Assembly: GCF_016411825.1 (NCBI RefSeq)
Contig: NZ_JAEKMH010000002.1
Coordinates: 620,001-684,000, forward strand
Direction: 5' to 3'
DNA: 64,000 nucleotides
Source of the DNA: Devosia sediminis
Lineage (GTDB): Bacteria; Pseudomonadota; Alphaproteobacteria; Rhizobiales; Devosiaceae
This document shows, piece by piece, positions 1 through 9,238 of the stretch (position 1 is its first letter; every line of letters starts with the position of its first letter). Position numbers and translations under genes: made by a program. The notes under the pieces are model-generated. The model was not told the DNA's origin. It searched no databases and saw only the letters and a program-made list of their open reading frames with translations.

Positions 1-1212
1 GGTGCCGAGGAGGTCGATGGCGCCGCCCTGTTCCATGCGGGCCATGGCGAGGATCGGCTCGACATCAGTGCGATAGGCCTGGCGCAGCGCCTGGGTGGCG
101 GCGAGGGCGTCATTGCCCTCCTGCGCGGCCTTGAGGGCAGCACGGTCGACCAAGAGGGCCTGGGCATAGGCGCGCTGCACGTCGGCGGCCGACAGCATCA
201 GCGACTCGATCGGGTCGGTGACATTGTGCGACTGGTCGAGCATGTGGGCCGGGTGGAAATCGGTGTAGCGCGCTTCGGCATCGACCAGTTCGTTGAAGAC
301 CAGGAACAGGCGGTAGGGGTCGACCGCACCGGCATCGAGGTCGTCGTCGCCATACTTGCTGTCATTGAAATGGAAGCCGCCGAGCTTGCCGAACTGGGCA
401 AGGCGGGCGACGATCATCTCGATATTGACGTTGGGGGCGTGGTGGCCGAGGTCGACGAGGCAGAAGGCCTTGTCGCCCAGTTCCTTGGCGATGAGATAGT
501 TGGTGCCCCAATCCTGCACGACGGTCGAATAGAAGGCCGGCTCGTACATCTTGTGTTCGGTGTAGAGGCGCCAGTCGTCGGGCAGGGCGGCATAGATGGA
601 CTTCACCGAGTCGAGATAGTGCTCGAACTGGGTGGTGAAGTTGACCTGGCCGGGGAAGTTGGAGCCGTCGCCGATCCAGACGGTGAGGGCCTTCGAGCCG
701 ATGGTCTTGCCGATCTCGATGCATTCGAGATTGTGCTCGATGGCCTGGTCGCGGGTGGCCTTGTCGGACGCGGAGAGCGAGCCGAACTTGTAGCTCTGGA
801 GCTGCCCCTTGGCATCGGCAAAGGTGTTGGAGTTCATGGCATCGAAGCCGAGATTGAAGCGGCTGGCAGCCTGCTTCAGGCGGTTCGGATCGGCCTTGTC
901 CCAAGGAATATGCAGCGAAACGGTCCTGGTCGCCTGTGTGAGCTGGGCGATGACGGCGCAGTCTTCGATCTTGTCAAAAATGTCGCGCGGCTCGCCCTTG
1001 CCGGGGAAACGGGCAAAGCGCGTGCCGCCGGTGCCGACGCCCCAGGAGGGGACGGCCACGGAGAAGGCCGCGACCTGCTCCTTGACGGCATCGATATTGA
1101 TGCCGCGACGGTCGAGACGCTCGCCAAGGGTGTCGTAGTCGACGTGAAGGTCAGCGGCGCGCTTGGCGTTTTCGGCCTCGACGACGGATGGGTCGATGAT
1201 GTGTTCGGTCAT
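1..1212 (-). CDS. rhaI: L-rhamnose isomerase, rhizobial/Pseudomonas type (partial, 3' end outside window)
   Basis: Converts L-rhamnose to L-rhamnulose, the first committed step of rhamnose catabolism. The minus-strand frame is open for 404 codons from ATG at 1212 to the window edge, with GGAGGAG a few bases before the ATG. The protein starts MTEHIIDPSVVEAENAKR and carries motifs of the TIM-barrel isomerase family, such as SLHIPWD near residue 100, LYTEHKMYEPAFYSTVVQDW near 220, LVDLGHHAPNVNIEMI and GGFHFNDSKYGDDDLDAG. The family is usually about 430 residues, so roughly 25 C-terminal residues are missing because the window ends. It lies 129 bp downstream of rhaD on the same strand, so the two probably form one operon, and a rhamnulokinase gene may follow beyond the left edge. 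Confidence 0.93.
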   Translation of the reverse strand, partial: MTEHIIDPSVVEAENAKRAADLHVDYDTLGERLDRRGINIDAVKEQVAAFSVAVPSWGVGTGGTRFARFPGKGEPRDIFDKIEDCAVIAQLTQATRTVSLHIPWDKADPNRLKQAASRFNLGFDAMNSNTFADAKGQLQSYKFGSLSASDKATRDQAIEHNLECIEIGKTIGSKALTVWIGDGSNFPGQVNFTTQFEHYLDSVKSIYAALPDDWRLYTEHKMYEPAFYSTVVQDWGTNYLIAKELGDKAFCLVDLGHHAPNVNIEMIVARLAQFGKLGGFHFNDSKYGDDDLDAGAVDPYRLFLVFNELVDAEARYTDFHPAHMLDQSHNVTDPIESLMLSAADVQRAYAQALLVDRAALKAAQEGNDALAATQALRQAYRTDVEPILAMARMEQGGAIDLLGT

Positions 1213-1242
1213 GTTTTTGCTCCTCCTCCCACACCCACCTCT

Positions 1243-1312
1243 GTCATCCCGGCCCTTGAGCCGGGATCCATCTTGATATCTCAGGATGGGCCCCGGCCTA
1301 CGCCGGGGTGAC
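1243..1312. repeat. Palindromic repeat family B, copy 1
   Basis: This 70-bp element begins GTCATCCCGGC and ends GCCGGGGTGAC. It contains two short inverted repeats (CCCGGC/GCCGGG and CCCCGG/CCGGGG) separated by a conserved GGATCCATC...GATGGG spacer. It is nearly identical to the copy at 25008-25076 and lies between rhaD and rhaI. It could stabilise or terminate the transcript, which is inference. Confidence 0.85.
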
Positions 1313-1341
1313 ATTCAGTGGGTGGGCCAGGACAATGCCAA

Positions 1342-3438
1342 TTAACGCGGGAACGACTGGGCGTTGCCGGCGTCGACGTTGATGATGTTGCCGGTGGACT
1401 TGGCCGAGGCTTCCGAGGCGAAGAAGTAGATGGCTTCGGCAATGTCCTCGGGGAATACGGAACGCTTCAGCATCGAGCGCTGGCGATACATTTCCTCAAG
1501 GCCGTCCTTGTCGGTCTTGTAGGTGGATGCACGCTGCTCGAGCCATTCACCGGCCCAGATTTTCGAGCCACGCAGCACGGCGTCGGGGTTGACGACGTTG
1601 ACGCGGATCTGTGCTTCCGCGCCTTCAAGGGCGAGGCAGCGGGCCAGGTGGATTTCAGCTGCCTTGGCAGTGCAGTAAGCGGCGGCGTTGGGCGAAGCGG
1701 CAAGGCCGTTCTTGGAGGCGACGAAGACGACGTTGCCGCCGATCTTCTGCTGGCGGAACAGGCGGAAGGCTTCGCGCGAAACCAGGAAGTAGCCCGTGGA
1801 CAGGATGTCCATGTTCTTGTTCCAGAGCTCGAGCGAGGTGTCCTCGATCGGCGCCGAGGAGGCGAGGCCGGCATTGCTGACGAGGATGTCGAGGCCACCG
1901 AATTCGACCACGGCATGGGCGAAGCCGGCGAGGACCTGCTCTTCCTTGGTGACGTTGATATTGACCGGACGGACGAAGTCGGCGCCGAAAACACCGGAGA
2001 GTTCGGCAGTCGCGGCATCAAGCGCGGTCTGGTCGATATCGGCGAGGACGACGCAGGCGCCTTCACGCAGGAGACGGGCGGCCGTCGCCTTGCCGATACC
2101 GCCGGCGCCGCCGGTGACGAGGGCAATCTTGCCGGCCAGGGACTTGGGCTTGGGCATACGGGAGAGCTTGGCTTCTTCAAGCAGCCAGTATTCGATGTCG
2201 AAGGCTTCCTGCTCGGGCAGGCCCTGATATTCCGAAACGGTCGAGGCGCCGCGCATCACGTTGATGGCGTTGACATAGAACTCGCCGGAAATGCGGGCGG
2301 TTGCCTTGTCCTTGGCGAAGGTGATCATGCCCACGCCCGGGATCAGATAAACGACGGCATTCGGATCGCGGACGGCCGGCGAGTTGTCATGCTTGCAGCG
2401 GTCGTAATAGGCCTGATAGTCGACGCGATAGGCGGCGATCTGGTCAGCAAGGCCAGCGATGACGGCGTCGACATCCGGATTGGCCGGGTTGAAGTCGATG
2501 ACCAGCGGGCGGATCTTGGTGCGCAGGAAGTGGTCGGGGCAGGAAGTGCCGAGAGCCGCCAGCGGACGCAGGTTGTTGGAGTTGACGAATTCCAGCACCG
2601 CGGCCGAGTCGTCGAAATGGCCGAGCTTGTGGCTGTCTTCGGAAATGAAGCCGCGGATCTTGGGCATCAGGCGGGCAGCAACGGCGCGTCGGGCATCGGC
2701 GTCGAGCGACTGAGTCGCGGCGCCACCGAAGATGGTCTTGCCTTCGGTCTGCTCTTCGAACCAGGCAATGGCCTGGTTGATGATGGCAATGGTGGTCTCG
2801 TAGCATTCCTTGGGCGTGTCGCCCCAGGTGAACAGACCGTGGCTCTCAAGGACAACGCCCTTGGCATTGGGGTTCTCGAGGCAGAACTTTTCGAGCCACA
2901 GGCCGAGCTCGAAACCCGGCTTCTTCCAGGGCAGCCAGCCGATGGTGTCACCAAAGATCTGCCGGGTCAGTTCTTTCGAGTTCTTCGACGCGGCGATGGC
3001 GATGATCGCGTCCGGATGCATGTGATCGACATAGGGCCGGTTCACATAGGCATGGAGCGGGGTATCGATCGAGGAGGCGCGCGGATTGAGATTGAAAGTG
3101 GCGTGGGGGAGGTAGCCCACCATTTCGTCTTCGAACTCGACGCCGCGATAAAGGCCCTTCAGGGCGCGCAGCTTGTCCATATAGAGGGTGGCAAAGCCAT
3201 CGAGCTTGATCGAGGCATTGTCGCCGCCCGAACCCTTGACCCACAGCACTTCGACGTCCTGGCCGGTCAGCGGATCCTTCTGCCAGATCTTGGACGAGGT
3301 GTTGCCGCCACCGTAATTGGTGACGCGCTTGTCGGAGCCGAGCAGGTTCGAGCGGTAAACCAGACGCTCGGGTTCGGTCATGGACGCGGCCTTGGCATCA
3401 TCCCAGAGATTAGCAAGGCGCTTGGGCGCGGTGGACAT
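1342..3438 (-). CDS. rhaD: Bifunctional rhamnulose-1-phosphate aldolase / short-chain dehydrogenase
   Basis: This 698-residue protein fuses two enzymes. Residues about 1-420 are a class II aldolase/adducin-type domain (metal-binding histidine context YVNRPYVDHMHPDAI; ESHGLFTWG). Residues about 435-698 are a short-chain dehydrogenase with the NAD-binding motif TGGAGGIG, NAG and the catalytic YCTAKAA motif. The family is known from rhizobial rhamnose loci, where it cleaves rhamnulose-1-phosphate and is thought to oxidise the resulting L-lactaldehyde. The start ATG at 3438 is preceded by GGAGGAATTCCG. It is the first gene of the leftward rhaD-rhaI unit, divergent from the DeoR regulator, and shares the 3439-3759 control region with it. 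Confidence 0.93.
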   Translation of the reverse strand: MSTAPKRLANLWDDAKAASMTEPERLVYRSNLLGSDKRVTNYGGGNTSSKIWQKDPLTGQDVEVLWVKGSGGDNASIKLDGFATLYMDKLRALKGLYRGVEFEDEMVGYLPHATFNLNPRASSIDTPLHAYVNRPYVDHMHPDAIIAIAASKNSKELTRQIFGDTIGWLPWKKPGFELGLWLEKFCLENPNAKGVVLESHGLFTWGDTPKECYETTIAIINQAIAWFEEQTEGKTIFGGAATQSLDADARRAVAARLMPKIRGFISEDSHKLGHFDDSAAVLEFVNSNNLRPLAALGTSCPDHFLRTKIRPLVIDFNPANPDVDAVIAGLADQIAAYRVDYQAYYDRCKHDNSPAVRDPNAVVYLIPGVGMITFAKDKATARISGEFYVNAINVMRGASTVSEYQGLPEQEAFDIEYWLLEEAKLSRMPKPKSLAGKIALVTGGAGGIGKATAARLLREGACVVLADIDQTALDAATAELSGVFGADFVRPVNINVTKEEQVLAGFAHAVVEFGGLDILVSNAGLASSAPIEDTSLELWNKNMDILSTGYFLVSREAFRLFRQQKIGGNVVFVASKNGLAASPNAAAYCTAKAAEIHLARCLALEGAEAQIRVNVVNPDAVLRGSKIWAGEWLEQRASTYKTDKDGLEEMYRQRSMLKRSVFPEDIAEAIYFFASEASAKSTGNIINVDAGNAQSFPR

Positions 3439-3500
3439 CGGAATTCCTCCAAATAAGTTCCGTTACGCCTGTTGGAGCGCGGTGCCGATCCGACCGGCGA

Positions 3501-3569
3501 GTCATTCCGGCGAAGGCCGGAATCCATGCACGAGAGCCGAACATGGACCCCGGCCTGCGCCGGGGTGAC
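3501..3569. repeat. Palindromic repeat family B, copy 2
   Basis: This diverged copy begins GTCATTCCGGCG and ends GCCGGGGTGAC. It lies 62 bp upstream of the rhaD start within the divergent rhaD/DeoR intergenic region, so it is probably part of the rhaD 5' leader or promoter-proximal region. Confidence 0.75.
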
Positions 3570-3645
3570 GTCGTGGAGGTGGAGGGCGCGTGCTCCTCAG
3601 GCTTTGAAGCTGGCCCGGACATGCGCATAGAACGGTTCACAGTGT

Positions 3646-3712
3646 CAATCAGAAACAATCAGATATCGTCATGTTTGCGCGAGTATGACGGAAATTTGCG
3701 GATTGCTGATTG
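3646..3712. promoter_or_regulatory. Candidate DeoR/RhaR operator repeats
   Basis: CAATCAG occurs twice with a 10-bp period (3646-3652 and 3656-3662). The inverse CTGATTG is at 3706-3712, right after another GATTG (3701-3705). The repeats sit between divergent rhaD and the DeoR-family regulator, in an otherwise AT-rich stretch. DeoR-type repressors commonly bind such repeated half-sites next to their own gene. The assignment is inference from arrangement only. Confidence 0.5.
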
Positions 3713-3759
3713 ACTCTGCCCGGAATTGATGGAAGCAGTGCGTTCAGGGAGTATCAGCC

Positions 3760-4560
3760 TTGCACGAAACGGAACGCCATCGCGTCATTCTCGCCGCCGC
3801 ACAGTCCCACCCCGTGGTGACTGTGGCGGAGCTTTGCGAGGTTACGGGCTCATCCGAAGCCACGATCCGCCGCGATATTGCAGCGCTCGACGAGCAGGGA
3901 AGGCTGCGCCGCGTGCGCGGCGGTGCCGAGGCTATCAACCCACCGGCCCAGGGCGGGCTGATGGGGCGTCCCTTTTCCGTCAATGAAATGATCAACATTG
4001 CGCAAAAACGCGCCATTGCGCGCGCCGCCGCCGACATGTGCCGCGATGGGGAGCCGATCATCATCAATGGCGGCACCACCACCTACCAGATGGTGCATTA
4101 CCTGACGGGGCGGCGCACCAGCGTCTTCACCAACAGCTTCGCCATCGCCGAATTCCTCATTCACAACTCGCGCAATTCCGTCGTCATTCCCGGCGGCACG
4201 GTCTATCGCGAGCAGAACGTCATCCTCTCGCCCTTCGGCGGCGTGGTGGCGAGCCATTTTTACGCCAAGCGCATGTTCATCGGCTGCCAGGGCATCGGCG
4301 CCCACGGCCTGATGGAAGCCGACCCCATGGTGGTGCAGTCGGAGCTGGCGCTGATCGGGCAGGCGGACGAGCTGATCGTGCTCGCCGACTCCTCCAAGTT
4401 TTCGGGACGCTCGAGCCTCATCCTGTGTGGCCTCGACCGAATTGCCGCCGTCATCACCGACAGCGGCATCCGCGACGAAGACCGACAAATGCTGGAAACG
4501 GCAGGTGTCAAACTCATCGTGGCGGACACGACTGCTCAGGCTGAAACGACCGCTGCCTGA
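3760..4560 (+). CDS. DeoR/GlpR-family transcriptional regulator of rhamnose genes
   Basis: The 266-residue protein has an N-terminal DeoR winged helix-turn-helix (VTVAELCEVTGSSEATIRRD, about residues 19-38, then LRRVRGGA). It is followed by a DeoR sensor domain with NGGTTTYQM (about 105) and the family's GCQGIGAHGLMEADP and ADSSKF motifs, which in this family bind a phosphorylated sugar. The start is TTG at 3760, chosen because AGGGAG lies about 9 bases upstream and the HTH begins immediately after. It precedes rhaSTPQM with only a 46-bp gap and probably represses both divergent units until a rhamnose intermediate is present. In rhizobia the gene in this position is called rhaR. Confidence 0.88.
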   Translation: MHETERHRVILAAAQSHPVVTVAELCEVTGSSEATIRRDIAALDEQGRLRRVRGGAEAINPPAQGGLMGRPFSVNEMINIAQKRAIARAAADMCRDGEPIIINGGTTTYQMVHYLTGRRTSVFTNSFAIAEFLIHNSRNSVVIPGGTVYREQNVILSPFGGVVASHFYAKRMFIGCQGIGAHGLMEADPMVVQSELALIGQADELIVLADSSKFSGRSSLILCGLDRIAAVITDSGIRDEDRQMLETAGVKLIVADTTAQAETTAA

Positions 4561-4606
4561 GATCAACTGCCAACCTCAAGAGCTGAACTCCCTGGGAGGG
4601 ACCAAA

Positions 4607-5593
4607 ATGAAACTCTGGAAACTGCTCGCTGCCACGGCTACCGCCGCTGTGCTGCTCGCCACCCCGGCCATGGCGCAGACCCGCATCGCGCTGGTCGTGA
4701 AGTCGCTGGGCAACGGCTTCTTCGACGCCGCCAACAAGGGCGCTCAGGAAGCTGCCGCCGAACTGGGTGACGTCGAAGTCATCTATACCGGCCCGACCGC
4801 TGCCACTGCCGAAGCCCAGATCGAAGTCGTCAACTCGCTGATCGCCCAGCAGGTCGACGCCATCGCCATCTCGGCCAATGACCCGGACGCCCTGGTGCCC
4901 GTGCTGCAGCGCGCCATGGAACGCGGCATCAAGGTGATCTCGTGGGACTCGGGCGTTGCTCCCGAAGGCCGCCAGATCCACCTCAATCCGTCTGACGTGA
5001 ACCTGATCGGCGAAACCATCCTGAAGCTGGCCGCCGATTACCTGCCGGAAGGTGGCGACGTTGCCATTCTTTCGGCCGCCTCGACCGCGACCAACCAGAA
5101 TGCCTGGATCGAAGCCGCCAAGGCCGTGCAGCCCGAGAAGTTCCCCAACATCAACATTGTGGCCACCGTCTATGGCGATGACGACTCGGTGAAGTCGACC
5201 GAAGAAGCCCGCGGCCTGATCGCTGCCTATCCGGACCTCAAGGCCATCATCGCCCCGACCACCGTCGGCGTCGTTGCCGCGGCCCAGGTCGTGACCGACC
5301 AGGACCTGATCGGCAAGATCAACGTCACCGGTCTCGCCCTGCCGTCCGAGTTCAAGCAGTTCATCGACAATGGTGCTTCGCAGGCTGTGGCTCTGTGGAA
5401 CCCGATCGATCTCGGCTACTCGGCCGTGATGCTTGCTGACCAGCTCGTGGACGGCAAGGAAGCTGCTCCGGGCGCAACCTTCTCCATCGGCAAGGTGGGC
5501 GAAGTGACGCTCGACGACACCAACTCGGCCGCCATGGCCGCACCCTTCCAGTTCGACGCGTCGAACATCGAAGAGTTCTCGAAGATCTACTGA
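4607..5593 (+). CDS. rhaS: Rhamnose ABC transporter periplasmic substrate-binding protein
   Basis: The 328-residue protein has a clear signal peptide (MKLWKLLAATATAAVLLATPAMAQ, cut after AMA). A periplasmic-binding-protein type 1 fold for sugars follows (RIALVVKSLGNGFFDAANKGA; DAIAISANDPDALVPVLQRA; ISWDSGV). ATG 4607 was chosen over longer forms because GGAGGG sits 6 bases upstream and the signal peptide begins there. It captures rhamnose in the periplasm for RhaTPQ. A strong palindromic repeat lies directly behind its stop, before the ATPase gene. Confidence 0.93.
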   Translation: MKLWKLLAATATAAVLLATPAMAQTRIALVVKSLGNGFFDAANKGAQEAAAELGDVEVIYTGPTAATAEAQIEVVNSLIAQQVDAIAISANDPDALVPVLQRAMERGIKVISWDSGVAPEGRQIHLNPSDVNLIGETILKLAADYLPEGGDVAILSAASTATNQNAWIEAAKAVQPEKFPNINIVATVYGDDDSVKSTEEARGLIAAYPDLKAIIAPTTVGVVAAAQVVTDQDLIGKINVTGLALPSEFKQFIDNGASQAVALWNPIDLGYSAVMLADQLVDGKEAAPGATFSIGKVGEVTLDDTNSAAMAAPFQFDASNIEEFSKIY

Positions 5594-5600
5594 GGCGTTC

Positions 5601-5712
5601 TTCACCTCTCCCTTGGGGGAGAGGTCGACGCGAAGCGGCGGGTGAGGGGGCCTTGGTGAATAACCAAAAGGCCCCCTCACCCTAACCCTCTCCCCCAAAG
5701 GGAGAGGGGACT
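5601..5712. repeat. Palindromic repeat family A, copy 1 (between rhaS and rhaT)
   Basis: This nested palindrome has an outer CCTCTCCC...GGGAGAGG pair and an inner near-perfect hairpin from GGTGAGGGGGCCTTGGT to its inverse around 5640-5682. It begins 8 bp after the rhaS stop and ends 45 bp before rhaT. A hairpin here would be expected to protect the 3' end of rhaS mRNA and help binding protein exceed membrane components. That role is known for such repeats in other bacteria and is inferred here. Confidence 0.85.
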
Positions 5713-5757
5713 CTATCGAGCGCGCGGCCAAGTCGGCGCCCGACCTAAGGAATCGCA

Positions 5758-7263
5758 ATGACAGACCCCATCCTGACCCTGACGGGCATATCCAAGAGCT
5801 TTCCCGGTGTGCGGGCGCTGCATCAGGTGGCGCTTGAGCTTTATCCGGGCGAAGTTACCGCCCTGATCGGCGAGAATGGCGCGGGCAAGTCGACGCTGGT
5901 CAAGACCATGACCGGCATCTACCAGCCAGATGAAGGTGAAATCAGGGTTAATGGCAAGCAGGTGACGCTGCCCACGGCGCATTCGGCGTCCGATGTGGGC
6001 ATTACCGCTATCCACCAGGAAACGGTGCTGTTCGACGAGCTGAGCGTCGCCGAAAACATCTATCTCGGGCACGCGCCCAGGAACCGCTTCGGCCTGATCG
6101 ACTGGGGCCGGATGCGCCGCGAGGCGCAGGAGACGCTGGACTCGATGGCGGCGGGGATCGACGCGTCGATGCCATTGAAGGAACTGGGCATTGCCAAGAA
6201 GCACCTGGTGGCCGTGGCGCGGGCGCTCTCCGTCGACGCGCAGGTCGTCATCATGGACGAGCCGACCGCGGCGCTGAGCCAGAAGGAAATCGAGGAACTC
6301 TACGTCCTCGTGGAACTCCTGAAGAAGGATGGAAAAGCCATCCTTTTCATCTCCCACAAATTCGATGAAATCTATCGCATTGCCGACCGCTACACCGTGT
6401 TCCGCGATGGCGAGCAGGTGGGCAAGGGCTTCATCAAGGATACGCCGCAGGGCGAGATCGTCCGCATGATGGTGGGCCGCTCGGTGGACCAGATTTTTCC
6501 GGCCCGATCAGCCGCGATCGGCGAGACGGTGCTGGAGGTTTCGGGCCTCAGCCACCCGACCGAATTCGACAATGTTTCGTTCAGCGTGCGCAAGGGCGAG
6601 ATCCTGGGATTTTATGGCCTCGTGGGCGCCGGCCGCTCGGAGGTGATGCAGGCCGTGTTCGGCATGACCAAGCCGTCGGGCGGCAGCATGGTGCTGGAAG
6701 GCAAGGCCGTGGCGCCGCGCTCGCCGGCCGACGCGGTGGAAGCCGGCATCGTCTATGTGCCTGAAGAGCGCGGCAAGCAGGGCGTCATCACCGGCGAACC
6801 CATCGTCAAGAATGTGTCGCTGCCGAGCCTCAAGAAGACCAGCAAGTCAGGCTTCCTGCGCATGGCCGAGGAATACAAGCTGGCGCGGACCTATACTGAG
6901 CGGCTGGACCTGCGCGCCTCCTCGCTCAGCCAGAATGCCTCGACCCTGTCGGGCGGCAACCAGCAGAAGGTCGTGATCGCCAAATGGCTGGCGACGCTGC
7001 CGAAAGTCATCATTCTCGATGAACCCACCAAGGGCATCGATATCGGCTCGAAGGCGGCCGTGCACGAGTTCATGGGTGAACTCGTGGCGCAGGGCCTTTC
7101 GGTCATCATGGTGTCCTCCGAACTGCCCGAAGTGCTCGGCATGAGCGACCGCATCGTCGTCATGCGCGAGGGGCTGGTGGTCGACACGCTCGAAAACAAG
7201 GATCTGCAACCCGAAACGCTGGTGCGTCTGGCTGCAGGCATTGCCGAGGAGAAGGCCGCATGA
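5758..7263 (+). CDS. rhaT: Rhamnose ABC transporter ATP-binding protein
   Basis: The 501-residue protein has two ABC ATPase domains, as in the RbsA/XylG sugar importer class. Domain 1 has Walker A GENGAGKSTLVK (about residue 39) and Walker B VVIMDEPTAAL. Domain 2 has a degenerate Walker A (GLVGAGRSEVMQ), signature LSGGNQQKV and Walker B VIILDEPTKGID. AAGGA lies upstream of ATG 5758. Its stop overlaps the start of rhaP (ATGA), implying coupled translation. It powers uptake through RhaP and RhaQ. Confidence 0.93.
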   Translation: MTDPILTLTGISKSFPGVRALHQVALELYPGEVTALIGENGAGKSTLVKTMTGIYQPDEGEIRVNGKQVTLPTAHSASDVGITAIHQETVLFDELSVAENIYLGHAPRNRFGLIDWGRMRREAQETLDSMAAGIDASMPLKELGIAKKHLVAVARALSVDAQVVIMDEPTAALSQKEIEELYVLVELLKKDGKAILFISHKFDEIYRIADRYTVFRDGEQVGKGFIKDTPQGEIVRMMVGRSVDQIFPARSAAIGETVLEVSGLSHPTEFDNVSFSVRKGEILGFYGLVGAGRSEVMQAVFGMTKPSGGSMVLEGKAVAPRSPADAVEAGIVYVPEERGKQGVITGEPIVKNVSLPSLKKTSKSGFLRMAEEYKLARTYTERLDLRASSLSQNASTLSGGNQQKVVIAKWLATLPKVIILDEPTKGIDIGSKAAVHEFMGELVAQGLSVIMVSSELPEVLGMSDRIVVMREGLVVDTLENKDLQPETLVRLAAGIAEEKAA

Positions 7264-8240
7264 ACCGGCTCCTGAAATCCCGTGAACTCTGGCTGGCCAT
7301 GGCGATCCTCGCCGTGCTGGTGCTGGTGACCCTCCGCTTCCCGCGTTTTGCCACGCCCGGCAACCTTCTTACTATTTTCAATGACACTTCGATCCTGATG
7401 ATGCTGGCGCTGGGGCAGATGGCGGTCATCCTCACGCGCTCCATCGACCTTTCGGTGGCCTCGAACCTGGCGCTGACCGGCATGCTGGTGGCGCTGACCA
7501 ATGCCGCCTTCCCGATGATCCCCGTGCCGCTGCTGATTGCCGGCTGCGTCTTGGTCGGGGCGACGCTCGGCGCCTTCAACGGCATCCTGGTGTGGAAGCT
7601 CAATATTCCACCCATCGTCGTGACGCTGGGCACGCTGACCATTTTCCGCGGTCTCGCCTTCGTCGCGTCGGGCGGCACCTGGGTCAACGCGGCGCAGATG
7701 AGCCCGGACTTCATCCAGCTCCAGCGCGGCGTGTTCCTCGGCCTGCCGGTGCTGAGCTGGTTCGCCATTGTCGTGGCCGTGCTGGTCTATATCCTCATGA
7801 CCCGCACGCCCTGGGGCCGCGCCTTTTACGCCATCGGCGTCAACCCGACCGCAGCGGTCTATACCGGCATCAATGTGGGGCGGACCAAGTTCCTGGCCTT
7901 CGTGCTCTCGGGCGCACTGGCTGGATTGGCCGGGTATCTCTACGTCTCGAAATACGTGATCGCCTCGACCGAGAGCGCCGGCGGTTATGAGCTGACCGTG
8001 ATCGCGGCCTGCGTCATCGGCGGCGTCTCCATTGCCGGCGGCATCGGCACGGTGGGCGGGGCGCTGTTGGGGGCGCTGTTCCTCGGCCTCGTCAACAATG
8101 CCCTGCCGGTCATCGGCGTCTCGCCCTTCTGGCAGATGGCCATATCGGGCGTCGCCATTCTCCTGGCCGTGGTGCTCAATGCCACGAGCGAACGCAGCAA
8201 GGGCCGCATTATTCTCAAGAAAGCCGAGGTGGCCGCATGA
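7260..8240 (+). CDS. rhaP: Rhamnose ABC transporter permease
   Basis: This 326-residue inner membrane permease of the BPD_transp_2 (RbsC-like) class has about nine hydrophobic segments. It carries the family motif GAFNGILVWKLNIPPIVVTLG and, near the C-terminus, GYELTVIAACVIGGVSIAGG. It overlaps rhaT by 4 bp upstream and rhaQ by 4 bp downstream. It forms the channel together with RhaQ. Confidence 0.92.
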   Translation: MNRLLKSRELWLAMAILAVLVLVTLRFPRFATPGNLLTIFNDTSILMMLALGQMAVILTRSIDLSVASNLALTGMLVALTNAAFPMIPVPLLIAGCVLVGATLGAFNGILVWKLNIPPIVVTLGTLTIFRGLAFVASGGTWVNAAQMSPDFIQLQRGVFLGLPVLSWFAIVVAVLVYILMTRTPWGRAFYAIGVNPTAAVYTGINVGRTKFLAFVLSGALAGLAGYLYVSKYVIASTESAGGYELTVIAACVIGGVSIAGGIGTVGGALLGALFLGLVNNALPVIGVSPFWQMAISGVAILLAVVLNATSERSKGRIILKKAEVAA

Positions 8241-9238
8241 GCGACATCACCGCAACCGGCCGTCGACTTCCCGACCGCCTCGACAATCCTGTGAAATCGG
8301 CGGTGATGAGCTGGGAAAGCCTGCTCGTCCTCGTGGCATTGGCGATCTTCCTCGCCAACAGCTTTGCCTCCCCGTATTTCCTCAACGCGTGGAGCCTGTC
8401 GGATCTCACCTTCAACTTCACCGAGAAGGGCCTGATCGCGCTGGCCATGGCGCTGGTGATCATCACCGGCGAGATCGACCTCTCGGTCGCCTCGATCATC
8501 GCGCTGGCCTCGACGCTGATGGGCCTCGCCCTGCAATATGGCGCCGATACCCCGACACTGGTCGCGGTCGGCGTCGGCGTCGGCGTGCTCTGCGGCGCCT
8601 TCAATGGCTTCCTCGTGACCGGGCTCAAGCTGCCCTCCATCGTCGTCACCATCGGTACGATGAGTCTTTTCCGCGGCATCGCCTACATCATCCTCGGCGA
8701 CCAGAGCTTCAAGGGCTATCCGCCCAGCTTTTCCTGGTTCGGCCAAGGCTATGTCTGGTGGGTGATCTCGTTCGAACTGGTGCTGTTCCTCGTGGCGGCG
8801 GTAGTGTTCTACGTGCTGCTGCACCACACCAATTTCGGCCGCCGCGTCTTTGCCATCGGCAACAATGCCACGGCCGCACAGTTCTCGGGCGTGCGCGTCG
8901 ACCGTATCAAGTTCGTTCTGTTCTGCCTCACCGGCCTGATGAGTGGCATTGCCGCCGTGCTGCTGACGGCGCGTCTCGGCTCGACCCGTCCATCCATCGC
9001 CGAGGGCTTTGAGCTCGACGTGGTGACCATGGTGGTGCTGGGCGGGGTCTCGATCCTGGGCGGCGCCGGCTCGATCATCGGCGTCGTCATCGCCGCCTTC
9101 ATCATCGGGCTCGTGACCTTCGGCCTCGGGCTGCTCAATGTGCCGGGCATCGTCATGACGATCTTCACCGGGTCGCTGCTGATCGTGGTGATCGCCCTGC
9201 CGATCCTGTGGAAGATGTGGAAGGAGCGCCGCGCATGA
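8237..9238 (+). CDS. rhaQ: Rhamnose ABC transporter permease, second subunit
   Basis: This 333-residue RbsC-like permease is paralogous to RhaP, with the corresponding motifs [21 protein letters not shown] and [20 protein letters not shown]. Two distinct permeases side by side are typical of the rhizobial rhamnose transporter. The start overlaps rhaP by 4 bp and the stop overlaps rhaM by 4 bp. Confidence 0.92.
   Translation: MSDITATGRRLPDRLDNPVKSAVMSWESLLVLVALAIFLANSFASPYFLNAWSLSDLTFNFTEKGLIALAMALVIITGEIDLSVASIIALASTLMGLALQYGADTPTLVAVGVGVGVLCGAFNGFLVTGLKLPSIVVTIGTMSLFRGIAYIILGDQSFKGYPPSFSWFGQGYVWWVISFELVLFLVAAVVFYVLLHHTNFGRRVFAIGNNATAAQFSGVRVDRIKFVLFCLTGLMSGIAAVLLTARLGSTRPSIAEGFELDVVTMVVLGGVSILGGAGSIIGVVIAAFIIGLVTFGLGLLNVPGIVMTIFTGSLLIVVIALPILWKMWKERRA

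Noticed and set aside
226..1311. A 361-codon plus-strand frame at the left edge
   Set aside because: It is the antisense of rhaI, which is open to the window edge and has clear isomerase motifs.
1318..3456. A 712-codon open frame on the plus strand opposite rhaD
   Set aside because: Composition is the typical antisense shadow of a GC-rich gene; the minus strand encodes a full-length aldolase/dehydrogenase with ribosome binding site and catalytic motifs.
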